Notes: generated by a model not told the origin, from the sequence alone. A DNA stretch of 64,000 nt from Streptomyces stelliscabiei (GCF_014873495.1 NZ_JADBGF010000001.1:5828001-5892000), one strand, 5' to 3'; counted from the stretch's first letter, positions 1 through 9,097 are shown. Made by a program: numbers and translations.

Positions 1-272
1 GGCGCACGCGGGCGCAGCGGGACAGCCTGGATCTCGCGCTGACCGAGCTGACCGGGTTCTACCGGGATGTGCTGGCCCTGCAGATGGGGGCGCGGGTCGC
101 GCTCGCCAACGTCGAGGTGCGGGAGAGCCTGGAGCGGATGGCGCGGGGTGGCACGCCGGAGTCGACCCTGCGGCGGATCGACGCGATCGCGGGCTGCCGG
201 GAGGCGCTGGAGAGGAACGTGTCGCCGCTGCTGGCCGTGGAGGCGATGACGATGGCGCTGCGGGCCGGGTGA
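1..272 (+). CDS. holB: DNA polymerase III subunit delta' (C-terminal end, partial)
   Basis: Only the last 89 codons are in the window; the reading frame is open from base 3 to the TGA at 270-272. The tail is helical (an ALTELTGFYRDVL stretch, then REALERNVSPLLAVEAM) and matches the C-terminal collar domain of the clamp-loader subunit delta', which in Streptomyces has this Arg-rich 'ESLERMARGGTPESTLRRIDAI' type of ending. The missing N-terminal part would carry the AAA ATP-binding fold. The protein helps load the beta sliding clamp during replication. The secreted hydrolase that follows at 468 is its usual Streptomyces neighbour, which supports the call. Reading is partial, so assignment rests on the tail and context. 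Confidence 0.8.
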   Translation, partial: RTRAQRDSLDLALTELTGFYRDVLALQMGARVALANVEVRESLERMARGGTPESTLRRIDAIAGCREALERNVSPLLAVEAMTMALRAG

Positions 273-467
273 CGTCGGGGGCGTCAGGGGGCGTCGGGCG
301 TCATGGGGGCGGCAGGGGACGTCGGGCGCACGGGGACGACGGAGCTGCGGCGTCCTCCTTGTCGTGGCGGGCGGCGGGTGTGGCGCGTTCGGTTGACTGC
401 GTCACTCGTACGAGCAGCATTTGTTCCCATTCGTGATCAATTGAGTGGTTCTGGTTACGCTCGCGAG

Positions 468-2054
468 ATGCACACCAGGCGTACTTCCCGGCCGAACCGG
501 TACCTGCGGGCAGGCGGCGCGTTGCTCGCTGCCGCCGCGCTGCTCGTCGCGGGCTGCTCCTCCGGCGGCTCCCGTACGGCGGCCACCGTGGCGGACGGAG
601 GGCCCGGCCTGGTCGCGCGGCCCCGGGCGACACCGTCGGTGCCGGCCGCGTACTACGAGCAGAAGCTGCGCTGGCGCGACTGCGAGGTCGCCGGTTTCCA
701 GTGCGCCACGATGAAGGCGCCCCTCGACTACGCGAAGCCGGGCGAAGGCGACATCAGGCTGGCCGTCTCGCGCCGGAAGGCGACGGGCCCCGGGAAGCGC
801 CTCGGCTCGCTGCTGGTCAATCCCGGCGGGCCGGGCGGGTCGGCGGTCGGGTACGTGCAGGGGTACGCGGGCATCGGCTACCCGGCCGAGGTGCGGGCGC
901 GGTACGACATGGTGGCGGTGGACCCGCGGGGTGTGGCCGGCAGCGAGCCGGTCGAATGCCTCACCGGGCGGCAGATGGACACGTACACGCAGACGGACCT
1001 CACTCCGGACGGCACGGGGGAGACGGCGAAGCTGGTCGCGGCGTACAAGCGGTTCGCGGAAGGGTGTGGGCAGCGGGCGCCGCGTCTGCTGCGGCACGTC
1101 TCCACCGTCGAGGCGGCTCGGGACATGGACATCCTGCGGGGCGTGCTGGGCGACGAGAAGCTGACCTATGTGGGCGCCTCGTACGGGACGTTCCTCGGGG
1201 CGACCTACGCGGAGCTGTTCCCGAAGCGCGTCGGCCGACTGGTGCTGGACGGCGCACTGGACCCCTCGCTGCCCGCCCACCGGCTCAACCAGGAGCAGAC
1301 GGCCGGCTTCGAGACGGCCTTCCAGGCCTTCGCGAAGGACTGCGTGGGGCGGAAGGACTGTGTGCTGGGGCGCACGCCCGCACAGGTCGGCGACCATCTG
1401 CGCGCGTTCTTCGAGCGGCTGGACACACGGCCGCTCCGGACTGGTGACGCCGACGGACGGCGGCTCGGCGAGGCCCTGGCCACGACCGGGGTGATCGCGG
1501 CGATGTACGACGAGGGGGCGTGGCCGCGGCTGCGCCAGGCGCTCACCGAGGCGGTCGGGAAGGGCGACGGCGCCGGCCTGCTCGCCCTCTCGGACAGCTA
1601 CTTCGAACGCGGCCCCGGTGGCACCTACTCCAACCTGATGTACGCCAACGCGGCCGTGAACTGCCTCGACCTCCCGGCCGCCTACGACAGCCCCGAGAAG
1701 GTCGAACGGGCCCTCCCCGAGTTCGAGAAGGCGTCCCCGGTGTTCGGCCGGGCCCTCGCGTGGGCCTCCCTGAACTGTGCGTACTGGCCGGTGCGGGCGA
1801 CGGGCGGACCGCACCGCATCGAGGCGAAGGGCGCCGCCCCGATCGTCGTCGTCGGCACCACGCGCGACCCCGCGACCCCCTACCGCTGGGCCCGGGCGCT
1901 CGCCTCCCAGCTCTCCTCCGCCCGCCTCCTCACCTACGACGGCGACGGCCACACGGCCTACGGCCGCGGCAGCGCCTGCGTCGACTCCACGATCAACGCC
2001 TACCTGCTCCGCGGCACGCCCCCCGCAGACGGAAGGCGCTGCTCAGCGCCCTGA
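468..2054 (+). CDS. Secreted alpha/beta hydrolase lipoprotein, tripeptidyl-aminopeptidase (TAP) type
   Basis: A 528-residue protein. The N-terminus has Arg/His charges, a hydrophobic stretch and a lipobox ending LLVAGC with Cys30, so it should be exported and lipid-anchored outside the membrane. An oxyanion-type NPGGPGGS motif precedes the nucleophile elbow GASYGT (Ser near residue 237). The TAP-like C-terminal domain supplies the acid (GTTRDPATPY, near 466) and the base (GDGHTAYG, near 494). The family removes short peptides from the N-termini of extracellular proteins or hydrolyses related substrates. An open frame extends upstream to 303, but residues before the signal peptide look non-coding, so the ATG at 468 is preferred. 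Function is confident at family level; substrate is unknown. Confidence 0.88.
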   Translation: MHTRRTSRPNRYLRAGGALLAAAALLVAGCSSGGSRTAATVADGGPGLVARPRATPSVPAAYYEQKLRWRDCEVAGFQCATMKAPLDYAKPGEGDIRLAVSRRKATGPGKRLGSLLVNPGGPGGSAVGYVQGYAGIGYPAEVRARYDMVAVDPRGVAGSEPVECLTGRQMDTYTQTDLTPDGTGETAKLVAAYKRFAEGCGQRAPRLLRHVSTVEAARDMDILRGVLGDEKLTYVGASYGTFLGATYAELFPKRVGRLVLDGALDPSLPAHRLNQEQTAGFETAFQAFAKDCVGRKDCVLGRTPAQVGDHLRAFFERLDTRPLRTGDADGRRLGEALATTGVIAAMYDEGAWPRLRQALTEAVGKGDGAGLLALSDSYFERGPGGTYSNLMYANAAVNCLDLPAAYDSPEKVERALPEFEKASPVFGRALAWASLNCAYWPVRATGGPHRIEAKGAAPIVVVGTTRDPATPYRWARALASQLSSARLLTYDGDGHTAYGRGSACVDSTINAYLLRGTPPADGRRCSAP

Positions 2055-2177
2055 ACCCGGCCCGCCGCGGCAGTCCCTCCGGGGCCGCCGCAGGGTGCTC
2101 CGATCCCTGGTTCGGAGCACCCGGGAAACTGTGTAGACTTACCGACGTTGCTGATCGCACCATAGTGCGGACAGCGC

Positions 2178-2251
2178 GCCGCCTTAGCTCAGATGGCCAG
2201 AGCAACGCACTCGTAATGCGTAGGTCTCGGGTTCGAATCCCGAAGGCGGCT
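2178..2251 (+). tRNA. tRNA-Thr (anticodon CGU)
   Basis: Full cloverleaf: acceptor arm GCCGCCT pairs with AGGCGGC, D-arm GCTC/GAGC, anticodon stem ACGCA/TGCGT around loop CTCGTAA (anticodon CGT in DNA), and T-arm TCGGG/CCCGA with GTTCGAATC. No CCA is encoded. It is followed at once by an intrinsic terminator. A degenerate copy of its anticodon arm lies 100 bases downstream. Confidence 0.97.
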
Positions 2252-2259
2252 CTGTGGTG

Positions 2260-2296
2260 AACCCCAGGTCAAGCCTTTGACCTGGGGTTTCTTGTT
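2260..2296 (+). terminator. Rho-independent terminator of the tRNA-Thr gene
   Basis: Perfect 11-bp inverted repeat CCCCAGGTCAA (2262-2272) and TTGACCTGGGG (2277-2287) with a 4-base loop, followed by a T-rich run (TTTCTTGTTT). It starts nine bases after the tRNA. Confidence 0.85.
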
Positions 2297-2844
2297 TCGG
2301 GTGACCTTGGAATCCGGGCTGAGTGGGCACCTGCGTTCTACGCATCGCAATGCGTAGGTCTGGGGTTGACAGCCAGTGGCAGGTTCACAGGGCTGTGACC
2401 TGGCCCTTTGTTCCGTGCTGCCGGTCGGTTCGGGTCTGATGGGTTCAGTGTGGTGGCCATGTGGTGGCCAAGCGTGCAGAGATCGTGCAAACGAGCCCCC
2501 AGCCGTTCATCAACCGGGTCAACCAGCTGCTTGGAGTGAGCAAGTGCCCGCGGGTGTCACGCTCTGAGGGAGGGACAGTGCCTTCAGCTCCCTCGACGGA
2601 ACTCGGTGGGTAGCTGCACGGGAGCGCGGCGCTCGGCGCCGTCACAGCGGGAGTTCACGAACTCCTTCGGCGGCTTCGTCCGTGCGAACAGCCGGAGGCG
2701 ATGGCGACTCCACGCCGATGTCTGGAACCGCGGCACAGTGGCTGAGTGTGAAGGCAGCAGGGCTGTGCGTCAGGGTAGCGGTCGGCGGGTCGGCGGTATC
2801 GGATGATCGGTGGTGTCCGGTCGGTTCGGCTCTGCCGGGCATGA
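2297..2844. other. Gene-poor stretch with a partial tRNA-Thr copy
   Basis: About 550 bases with no convincing gene; small open frames have no good ribosome site or codon pattern. At 2340-2361 an ACGCA-TCGCAA-TGCGT hairpin followed by AGGTCT repeats the anticodon arm and the next bases of the tRNA-Thr gene (2205-2227), with a 13-base exact core AATGCGTAGGTCT. This could be a remnant of an integration site used by a lost element. The rest, including a GTGGTGGCC direct repeat near 2451-2469, shows nothing I can assign. Confidence 0.4.
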
Positions 2845-2854
2845 CTTACGTAAG
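2845..2854. promoter_or_regulatory. Palindrome CTTACGTAAG upstream of the LAL regulator
   Basis: A perfect 10-bp palindrome in a locally AT-richer patch, 57 bases before the chosen start of the downstream regulator. It may be an operator. No repressor is identified and there is no second copy in the window that I noticed. Confidence 0.25.
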
Positions 2855-2910
2855 ATCGTCATGGAAATGTCCCCGACGGCCGCCTGGCCATGGGGAGGTC
2901 AGGTGGTGAT

Positions 2911-5760
2911 GTGACTCCGCTGGTAGGCCGGGCGACGGAGCTGGAACGTCTGGACGCGGTCCTCGATCGAATGCTCGAGGGGGACGGCGGCTGCTCCGTC
3001 GTGGACCTCGCCGGGACCGCAGGCATCGGCAAGAGTCGCATGATGGCCGAGTTCTGCCGACGGGCACAGGCCCGGGGGATGGCGGTACTGCGCGGCCGGG
3101 CCACCGAGTACGAACAGCACATCCCTTACCAGCCGTTCAGCGACGCACTCGCCGACCACGACATGGAGTTGACGGATCGGGGTGCCACGGACGGGCGCGG
3201 CGACCGGTTCGGACTGCAGCGCTCCATCGCGAAGTTGCTCGTACGGATCGCCCGCAGCCGTCCCGGCTCCGGGCTCGTCGTGGCGTTGGACGATCTGCAC
3301 TGGGCGGACCCGGCGTCCCTGGAACTCCTCGACCACTTCGTCCGCCATCCCCCGAACGCCCCCGTCGTGATCGTCGTGGCCCGTCGCAACCGTCAGACGG
3401 CGGCTTCCCTTGACGCCGCGCTCACCCGGGGGATCGACCTGGGTACGGTGCTGCGGCTGAACCTCGGACCCCTCGCCGAACGGGCGTGCGTCGAGGTACT
3501 GGCCCCCGGGCTGGCCCCCGGCATGCAGCCTGGCCGGGCCGCCGAGTTGTACGCCGCCAGCGATGGCAATCCGCTGTACTTCCTCGCCCTCCTCCAGGCC
3601 GGACATGCAGGACGGAACGACGGCCAGGACGCACTACTGCTCTCAGCCGGGCTCGGCTCCGTCCTGCTTGACGAACTGACCCCGCTGACCGCTGCGCAGC
3701 GCCGTACCGCCGAGGCGGTGGCCGTCCTGGGTGACCGTGGCAGTGCTTCCTTGCTGGCTGTGGTGAGCGGCCGGGACGAGGCCGAAGTCGACGAAGACCT
3801 GGGAGCGCTGGTCGAGCGTGATCTCCTGCGTCCCGGGCCGGGCGGACGGTGGGCGCTGCGCCATCCGGTGCTACGGGCTGTCGTGCACGAGAGCACCCAC
3901 CCCCTGGAGCGCACGCGGATGCACCGCCTCGCCGCGGCCGCGCTGGCCGCCGCCGGAGCCCCCGCCAGCGAACGCGCCCACCACATTGAGCAATCACTGA
4001 CCGGCTGGGACCCGCAGGCCGTCGCCGTACTGTCCGAAGCGGCCGAGCGCTCCGCCTCCACCGCACCCGCGAGCAGCGCCCATTGGCTGGGCGTCGCCCT
4101 CACCCACCTGCCCGACCAGCCGCAACACGCCACGCGGCGCCGCGATCTGATGCTGCGACGGGCCCGCGCCCTGGGCATGTGCGGAGGACTGCGGGAGAGC
4201 CGGGATCTGCTGCACGAGGTGATCGCCATGTCACCGCCCGACGAGGCGGGGGCGGAGCGAAGCGTACGGGCCTCCGCCGTGACACTGTGCGCGGTGATGG
4301 AGCGTCACCTCGGGCGATACAACGAGGCGGTTGCTCTGCTGCGCCGCGAACTCTCCCGGACACCGGGCCCGTCCGACGCCGACGCGATAGAGCTCGGCCT
4401 GGAACTGGGCTCGTCCGCGCCGCACGCCACCGCCTACCCGCAGCTGCGTGCTGACGTGGCCGCCACCCTCGACCTGGCCCGGTCGCTGGGCGATGAGGTC
4501 GCCCAGGCGGGCGCCCTGTCGATCGCGGCACTCGGGGAGACGTACGAAGGCAACATGGGTGCCGCACGGGAGGCCACCGACCGGGCCGCCGCGCTGGTCG
4601 ACGCCCTTACCGATCACGACCTCGCGGGTCTGTGCGAGCCGCTGGCCCGGCTCGGCTGGGCCGAGGCGTTCCTCGAGCGGTACGCCGAAGCCGAACGGCA
4701 CGCCGAGCGCGGCCTGGCCATCGCGCGGCGCGGCGGCCAGCTCTATGTCGTGCCCCACCTGTTGCTGGCCAAGTCGTATGTTCACCATCAGACCCTGCGA
4801 CTGGACTCGGCCATAGAACTCGCGGACGAGGCCGAGACGGTCGCCCGCGGCATCGGCAGCGACGAACTGCTGGCCTTCGTTCTGACCAACAAGGCGTATG
4901 CCCAGCTGTTCGCCCTCCCGCTTGGCGACCAGGCCGCGCTGGTGGTGGCCGAGGAAGCCGTCGCCGCAGCGGGTACGCGTACCAACTGGTGGGCGTCCAT
5001 CGCCTGGTGCGTGCTCGCCCAGGCGGCGATGCACGCCGGTGATCCGCAACGCGCCCGGGCCGCGGTCCTTCGTGGCGGAGGCGACGACCTGAACGGACTG
5101 CACCCGTCCATGCGCCCGATCATCCTGGAGATCCTCGTCAACTCCGCCATCCTGACCGGCGACACGGATGCCGCCGCGACCTGGGCGGAGCGGGCCCGTA
5201 AGGAGGCGGAGCAGCTGAACCTGCCCTCGCAGCAGGCCTCGGCGCTGCGCAGCACCGCCCACTGTCTGTCCGCCGACGGCGACATGGCAGCGGCCGCCGA
5301 ACTGTTCGAGGAGGCTGTGGACGTGGCGGCCCGCGGGGGAGCGGTGCTGTGGGAAGCGTTCAGCCTGCTGTTCGGCGCACCCCTGGTCGCCGCCGGCAGT
5401 CCTGACCGAGGCCGCGCCATGTGGACACGCGCCCGACAGCTCGCCGTGACCGGCGGCGCGCATCAACTGACGGGCCTGGCCGATGCGATCCACCCCCTCG
5501 TGCACCCCGTGCCCCCGGCCCAGCCTCCAGCCCCGGTCGCGGGCCTCTCCGCCCGCGAACGCGAGATCGCCGCCCTGGTCGCCGCCGGCCTGACCACCCC
5601 GGCCATCGCCGCCCGTCTCTTCCTCAGCCCCCGCACGGTCGAGTCTCATCTCAGCCGTATCTACCGCAAGACCGGCGTCACTTCGCGGGCCGCCCTCGCC
5701 GTCCTCCAGACCAGGCTCGAGCTGAACGACCCGACGACCGGGACTACCGGGCCCACCTGA
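2911..5760 (+). CDS. LuxR-family transcriptional regulator of the large ATP-binding (LAL) type
   Basis: A 949-residue protein. The N-terminal AAA/STAND ATPase has LVGRATELERL, a Walker A GTAGIGKS (about residues 36-43) and a Walker B LVVALDDLHWADPAS. The middle is helical and TPR-like. The C-terminus carries a LuxR helix-turn-helix (LSAREREIAALV then TVESHLSRIYRKTGV, about residues 880-940). LAL proteins are pathway-specific activators that bind DNA after ligand- and ATP-dependent switching. The frame could begin at ATG 2890, but GGGGAGG at 2892-2898 points to GTG 2911, at a long spacing of 12 bases. The gene stands alone with no obvious biosynthetic target beside it; its partner genes are not evident here. 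Confidence 0.9.
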   Translation: MTPLVGRATELERLDAVLDRMLEGDGGCSVVDLAGTAGIGKSRMMAEFCRRAQARGMAVLRGRATEYEQHIPYQPFSDALADHDMELTDRGATDGRGDRFGLQRSIAKLLVRIARSRPGSGLVVALDDLHWADPASLELLDHFVRHPPNAPVVIVVARRNRQTAASLDAALTRGIDLGTVLRLNLGPLAERACVEVLAPGLAPGMQPGRAAELYAASDGNPLYFLALLQAGHAGRNDGQDALLLSAGLGSVLLDELTPLTAAQRRTAEAVAVLGDRGSASLLAVVSGRDEAEVDEDLGALVERDLLRPGPGGRWALRHPVLRAVVHESTHPLERTRMHRLAAAALAAAGAPASERAHHIEQSLTGWDPQAVAVLSEAAERSASTAPASSAHWLGVALTHLPDQPQHATRRRDLMLRRARALGMCGGLRESRDLLHEVIAMSPPDEAGAERSVRASAVTLCAVMERHLGRYNEAVALLRRELSRTPGPSDADAIELGLELGSSAPHATAYPQLRADVAATLDLARSLGDEVAQAGALSIAALGETYEGNMGAAREATDRAAALVDALTDHDLAGLCEPLARLGWAEAFLERYAEAERHAERGLAIARRGGQLYVVPHLLLAKSYVHHQTLRLDSAIELADEAETVARGIGSDELLAFVLTNKAYAQLFALPLGDQAALVVAEEAVAAAGTRTNWWASIAWCVLAQAAMHAGDPQRARAAVLRGGGDDLNGLHPSMRPIILEILVNSAILTGDTDAAATWAERARKEAEQLNLPSQQASALRSTAHCLSADGDMAAAAELFEEAVDVAARGGAVLWEAFSLLFGAPLVAAGSPDRGRAMWTRARQLAVTGGAHQLTGLADAIHPLVHPVPPAQPPAPVAGLSAREREIAALVAAGLTTPAIAARLFLSPRTVESHLSRIYRKTGVTSRAALAVLQTRLELNDPTTGTTGPT

Positions 5761-5814
5761 TGTGGCCGGTGACCGCGCACGTCGGATGTCCGGAGGCACC
5801 CTCTTGCCGGCCGG

Positions 5815-7263
5815 TCAGTCAGCGGGACGGAAGACGGGCTTTCCTTCCCACAGCCGGGAGAGGAGCGTGCCCGGGTCCAGCTGGGCCTCGTCGTCCCCGT
5901 CGTCCTTGGTGAACACCTCGTCCACCAGGAGGGCACGCAGGTACTCCTGCACGCCTTCGCCGTACCCCTGCTGATAGTCGTCGATGTCGAAGTGGTGCTC
6001 CGCTTCCACGTCGGCCTGTACATCGTGGTCGTCCGCGATGACCAGACGTCCCCGGATGGTGCGTGCCTCAAGGGTGTGGTCGTTGTAGTGGCCGTAGACG
6101 ATGTCCGCCTCGATGTCGCCGCTGACGTGCATGTCGCCATCGGTGTACACCGCCTGGGCCGTCAGGTCTCCGCCGATGACGATGCCCGAGGCGGGGCGCG
6201 AGTCCGCCAGGCAGCCCTCGACGGTCAGGGAGCCGGTGACCACGAAGGAGCGCATCACCTGAAGGTTTCCCTTGACGGCGAGGTCGCCGTGGTGGAAGAA
6301 GGGAGCGCGCACTTCCTGCTCGCCCACCAGGGTCCGGGCTGTGCCCGTGTCGCCGAGGACTCTCCGGCAGAGTTCCAGTAGCCACACGAAACCGTTGGGG
6401 CCGCAGTCGCGTTTCAGTGCGTCGATGAAGTGCTGGTAGCTGTCGTACGTCTCGTCCAGGTGCCGTTGCAGCTTGGCGTCGTCCTCGCCTTCGGCGCGCA
6501 GTTCCGCTGCGGCCCGGCGTACGGCGCGCATGTCGATGGGCAGCGGTCCGCCCTCGGTGCGGGGATAGCGGATGTGTGCGGGTGCCCCTGCCGCTTCCAG
6601 CAGGGGCACGATCTGCGACCGGGCGCGTCGTTGGTGGTCGTTGTACTGGTCCAGGTTCAGTGCGATACCCAGCGGTGTCTGTCCGAGTCGGTTGACGGCG
6701 GAAGTGTCGGCGCCGCGCTGGAGCAGGAGTTCCACCAGCTGGGGCCGGGCCGAGCTCACGGTGGCGTGCAGGGGGGTGTTGCCGAGGCTGTCGGTGGCCG
6801 TCGTCGGCGCGCCGTGGTCGAGCAGGAAGGCGTAGACCGGGGCGGCGGTGGTGCTGTGGTGCGCGAACGAACCGCCCATGACGTCCCCGCAGGGTCCGTC
6901 GAGGCGGGCGCCGTGCTCGACCAGGAGCTCCAGTACCGCCACCGACCGGTCGACGGCGGCTTGCGGTGCGGTGTCGTTGAGCAGGACGGCCCGGGCGGCG
7001 GGCGTGATCCCGCTCCGGTCGCGGGCGTGCACATCCGCACCCGACTCCAGCAGAGCACGCACCACCTCCAGCGACGGCAGCGGGTCCCTGTCCTGGTACG
7101 GGGCCTGGACCGCCCGGTGCAAAGGGGTGGCACCCTGCTCATCAGGCGCTGATACGTCGACACCCTCGGCCAGCAGGGCGCGGATCCTCGCGACCTGTTC
7201 CAGAGTCCGAGCGCCGTGCGCAGGGCTGACCACGTGAAAGAGGTCGTCGTCCGTTCCCGTCAT
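5815..7263 (-). CDS. Ankyrin-repeat protein with a C-terminal beta-solenoid-like half
   Basis: A 482-residue protein with no signal peptide or membrane segment. Residues about 20-215 contain five to six ankyrin repeats (GATPLHRAVQ, GADVHARDRSG, GNTPLHATV, GADTSAVNRLGQTPLGIAL), a protein-interaction scaffold. Residues about 325-440 are a run of short Gly/Val-rich beta rungs (GNLQVMRSFVVTGSLTVEGC, GIVIGGDLTA, GDMHVSGDIEAD) like polymer-forming bactofilin-type or other beta-solenoid proteins, followed by an acidic tail. The combination is uncommon. It is convergent with the LAL regulator. Function is unknown; an intracellular scaffold is an inference from the repeats. Confidence 0.75.
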   Translation of the reverse strand: MTGTDDDLFHVVSPAHGARTLEQVARIRALLAEGVDVSAPDEQGATPLHRAVQAPYQDRDPLPSLEVVRALLESGADVHARDRSGITPAARAVLLNDTAPQAAVDRSVAVLELLVEHGARLDGPCGDVMGGSFAHHSTTAAPVYAFLLDHGAPTTATDSLGNTPLHATVSSARPQLVELLLQRGADTSAVNRLGQTPLGIALNLDQYNDHQRRARSQIVPLLEAAGAPAHIRYPRTEGGPLPIDMRAVRRAAAELRAEGEDDAKLQRHLDETYDSYQHFIDALKRDCGPNGFVWLLELCRRVLGDTGTARTLVGEQEVRAPFFHHGDLAVKGNLQVMRSFVVTGSLTVEGCLADSRPASGIVIGGDLTAQAVYTDGDMHVSGDIEADIVYGHYNDHTLEARTIRGRLVIADDHDVQADVEAEHHFDIDDYQQGYGEGVQEYLRALLVDEVFTKDDGDDEAQLDPGTLLSRLWEGKPVFRPAD

Positions 7264-7378
7264 GGCTCGTACCGTAGCCGCCGCTTACGACGATCAGAGC
7301 CGGTGATGACGCTGGGGGGCGAGGGTTGCGTATGCGGTTGCGTGGTTTCCCTGAACCACCGGCACTGGCCCGTCCACC

Positions 7379-8323
7379 TCAAGGCGTTGAGCTGGAGCGC
7401 ACGTGCCGGGTCAGCTTTCTCCATCCTGTCGGCGGCTCCGGAACCATGGCCGGTTCCGGCTGGTCCGGCTGGTCGGGCTGGTCCGCGAACTCCGTCGCGT
7501 GCGCTGCCCGGATCTGCTCCCATGTCGTCGCGGGGCACCGGCCCTGGGGACTGACCGTCAGGAACTTCTCGTACGGCACCTCTCGGAGAGGAACGCCGAT
7601 TTCCATCCAGTGGTCCTTGCCGGAGACCTCGTCCCACCCGTCGTTGGGTATCCGGATGTGGTCGCGTCGCGCGTCCTTGTTCTGGCTGGTGATCTGGAGG
7701 ACGCCGGCATGGCGCTCGTGGCGGCTCACCACGACGCAGTAGTGCTGGGATTCCTCCCCGGTCCCTTCGCGGTAGGGGACCATGGCCAGCCATATCTCGC
7801 CCGGCTCCGGCATGATCGGCCGACTCGGCCGGCCGGGCATGTCCGCGGACTGGCGGCCCCGGGGTGGTAGCGCCGAGTACCTCCGGCCCCACCACCGCAC
7901 GACGAGGAAGAACACCATGGCCGTGAGCCCCGCGGCCGGAATCTCCAGCATCGAGGTGACCATCCACTTCGCATACGGGTCCGCCGGTTCCTCCATCGTC
8001 GCGCGCAGCGCCCCTGGCTCCACCTGGGACCGGGTCAACGCCACCGCTGCCGCGCAGAGACCGAGGAGCACGGCAGTACGGGCAAGCAGCAGCCACCATC
8101 GGAAGGATTGGCCACGGCCGGCCACCCATGCCACAACGACCGCGGTCAGCAGGGAGATCCCCGCCAGAATCGGAAGCGCAGCCCCGCCGACGTGCTGCGG
8201 AGGCGACTGCGCGGCCATGAACCCGGGAACGACGACCGGAACCAGGAGGAGGTGTCCGATCACGTACCACTTCAACAGGAGCGCAACTGTCAGAAGGCAC
8301 GACTGCTCACGACGGCGCCTCAT
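7379..8323 (-). CDS. Membrane protein with a cytoplasmic PemK/MazF-like domain
   Basis: A 314-residue protein. There are four probable membrane segments (about residues 8-36, 49-67, 75-97, 124-145), then a soluble domain from about 173 that begins PGEIWLAMVPY, continues through YCVVVS and QITSQNKDARRDHIRIP, and ends LREVPYEKF. This order of beta strands matches the PemK/MazF toxin fold as found in actinobacteria, whose usual opening is PGEIWWADVPF. MazF enzymes cut RNA. No antitoxin-sized gene sits next to it, and the neighbour on the 5' side is a lipoprotein. The inner ATG at 8323 is chosen over 8341 because GGGGGG lies just before it. Whether the domain is catalytic is unknown. Confidence 0.65.
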   Translation of the reverse strand: MRRRREQSCLLTVALLLKWYVIGHLLLVPVVVPGFMAAQSPPQHVGGAALPILAGISLLTAVVVAWVAGRGQSFRWWLLLARTAVLLGLCAAAVALTRSQVEPGALRATMEEPADPYAKWMVTSMLEIPAAGLTAMVFFLVVRWWGRRYSALPPRGRQSADMPGRPSRPIMPEPGEIWLAMVPYREGTGEESQHYCVVVSRHERHAGVLQITSQNKDARRDHIRIPNDGWDEVSGKDHWMEIGVPLREVPYEKFLTVSPQGRCPATTWEQIRAAHATEFADQPDQPDQPEPAMVPEPPTGWRKLTRHVRSSSTP

Positions 8324-8359
8324 GGACCCCCCAGACCACACATGATCTTCGAAAGACGC

Positions 8360-9097
8360 TCAACCTGCGACCTGCTCGATCTTGGAGATCTGAGCGGACA
8401 GCACCTCATCAGGCAGCTCGGCCGTGTAGTGGCCGAAGGCCATTACGGTGGCGCCGCTGCGTACGACCGTGGTCCAGATCGGGATCGAGCCCGCCGCGGA
8501 CGTCCTGTACGCCACCGCCTCGTCGCCCGCGTCCGGTGCGACGGCCGCCGCGACACCGTGGTACCCGCCGTTCTCGTACCCCGCGCAACTCTTCGCCGCT
8601 GTTCTCAGTTGCGCGAGCACGTGTTCGGCGCCGTCCTGGTCAAGGGCGAAGAGTTTGATCTCCACCCCGATCTGGCCGGCGGATTCTCCGGATGCCGACG
8701 ACCCCACGGCAACGCTGTACCGGAACGCCTTCGCCTGCGGCTCGAGCTTGCCCTCGGCGATGTTCAGCAGCGGCTGGCACTTGGCCGGGGATATCCGCTT
8801 CGCAGTGCCTTGGGGAGCCGGCATACCCGCCATCTCCTCGGACATCTGAAACGCGCTCAGATCCGCGTCGACCAGGACAGCGGACTGCAACTGGGCGTCA
8901 CTCAGGGCCTTGGCCGATGTCCGGGGCTCAGCCGCCGCCTGGGGCTTTTCGCTCTGCGCCGACGCGGAAGTCGACGCGGCCGCCCGGGAGGGCGCTTCCC
9001 CCGTCGTGGCGCCAGAGCCCTCGGTCCCACCGCCGCACGCGCTCAGCACCGCCATCGAAAGCACCCACACAGCCGCCGCAGCGCACCGTACTCGCAC
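8360..9097 (-). CDS. Lipoprotein, PknH-like extracellular sensor domain
   Basis: A 245-residue protein with a signal peptide ending VLSAC (lipobox Cys21), a Ser/Ala-rich linker to about 60, and a single extracellular domain. That domain opens with ALSDAQLQSAVL, has two Cys (SPAKCQPLL and AKSCAGYENG) and ends IWTTVVRSGATVMAF, which resembles the PknH-like extracellular domain found as free lipoproteins in streptomycetes. The product should be anchored on the outer face of the membrane. It precedes the PemK-like membrane gene on the same strand by 36 bases, so the two may be co-transcribed. The ligand is unknown. Confidence 0.65.
   Translation of the reverse strand: MRVRCAAAAVWVLSMAVLSACGGGTEGSGATTGEAPSRAAASTSASAQSEKPQAAAEPRTSAKALSDAQLQSAVLVDADLSAFQMSEEMAGMPAPQGTAKRISPAKCQPLLNIAEGKLEPQAKAFRYSVAVGSSASGESAGQIGVEIKLFALDQDGAEHVLAQLRTAAKSCAGYENGGYHGVAAAVAPDAGDEAVAYRTSAAGSIPIWTTVVRSGATVMAFGHYTAELPDEVLSAQISKIEQVAG

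Noticed and set aside
402..1952. 516-codon open frame opposite the hydrolase lipoprotein
   Set aside because: No motif, Arg/Gly/Val-rich, and the plus strand encodes a complete lipoprotein hydrolase.
2376..2806. Small open frames downstream of tRNA-Thr
   Set aside because: They lack ribosome sites and have irregular codon composition; they are treated as non-coding.
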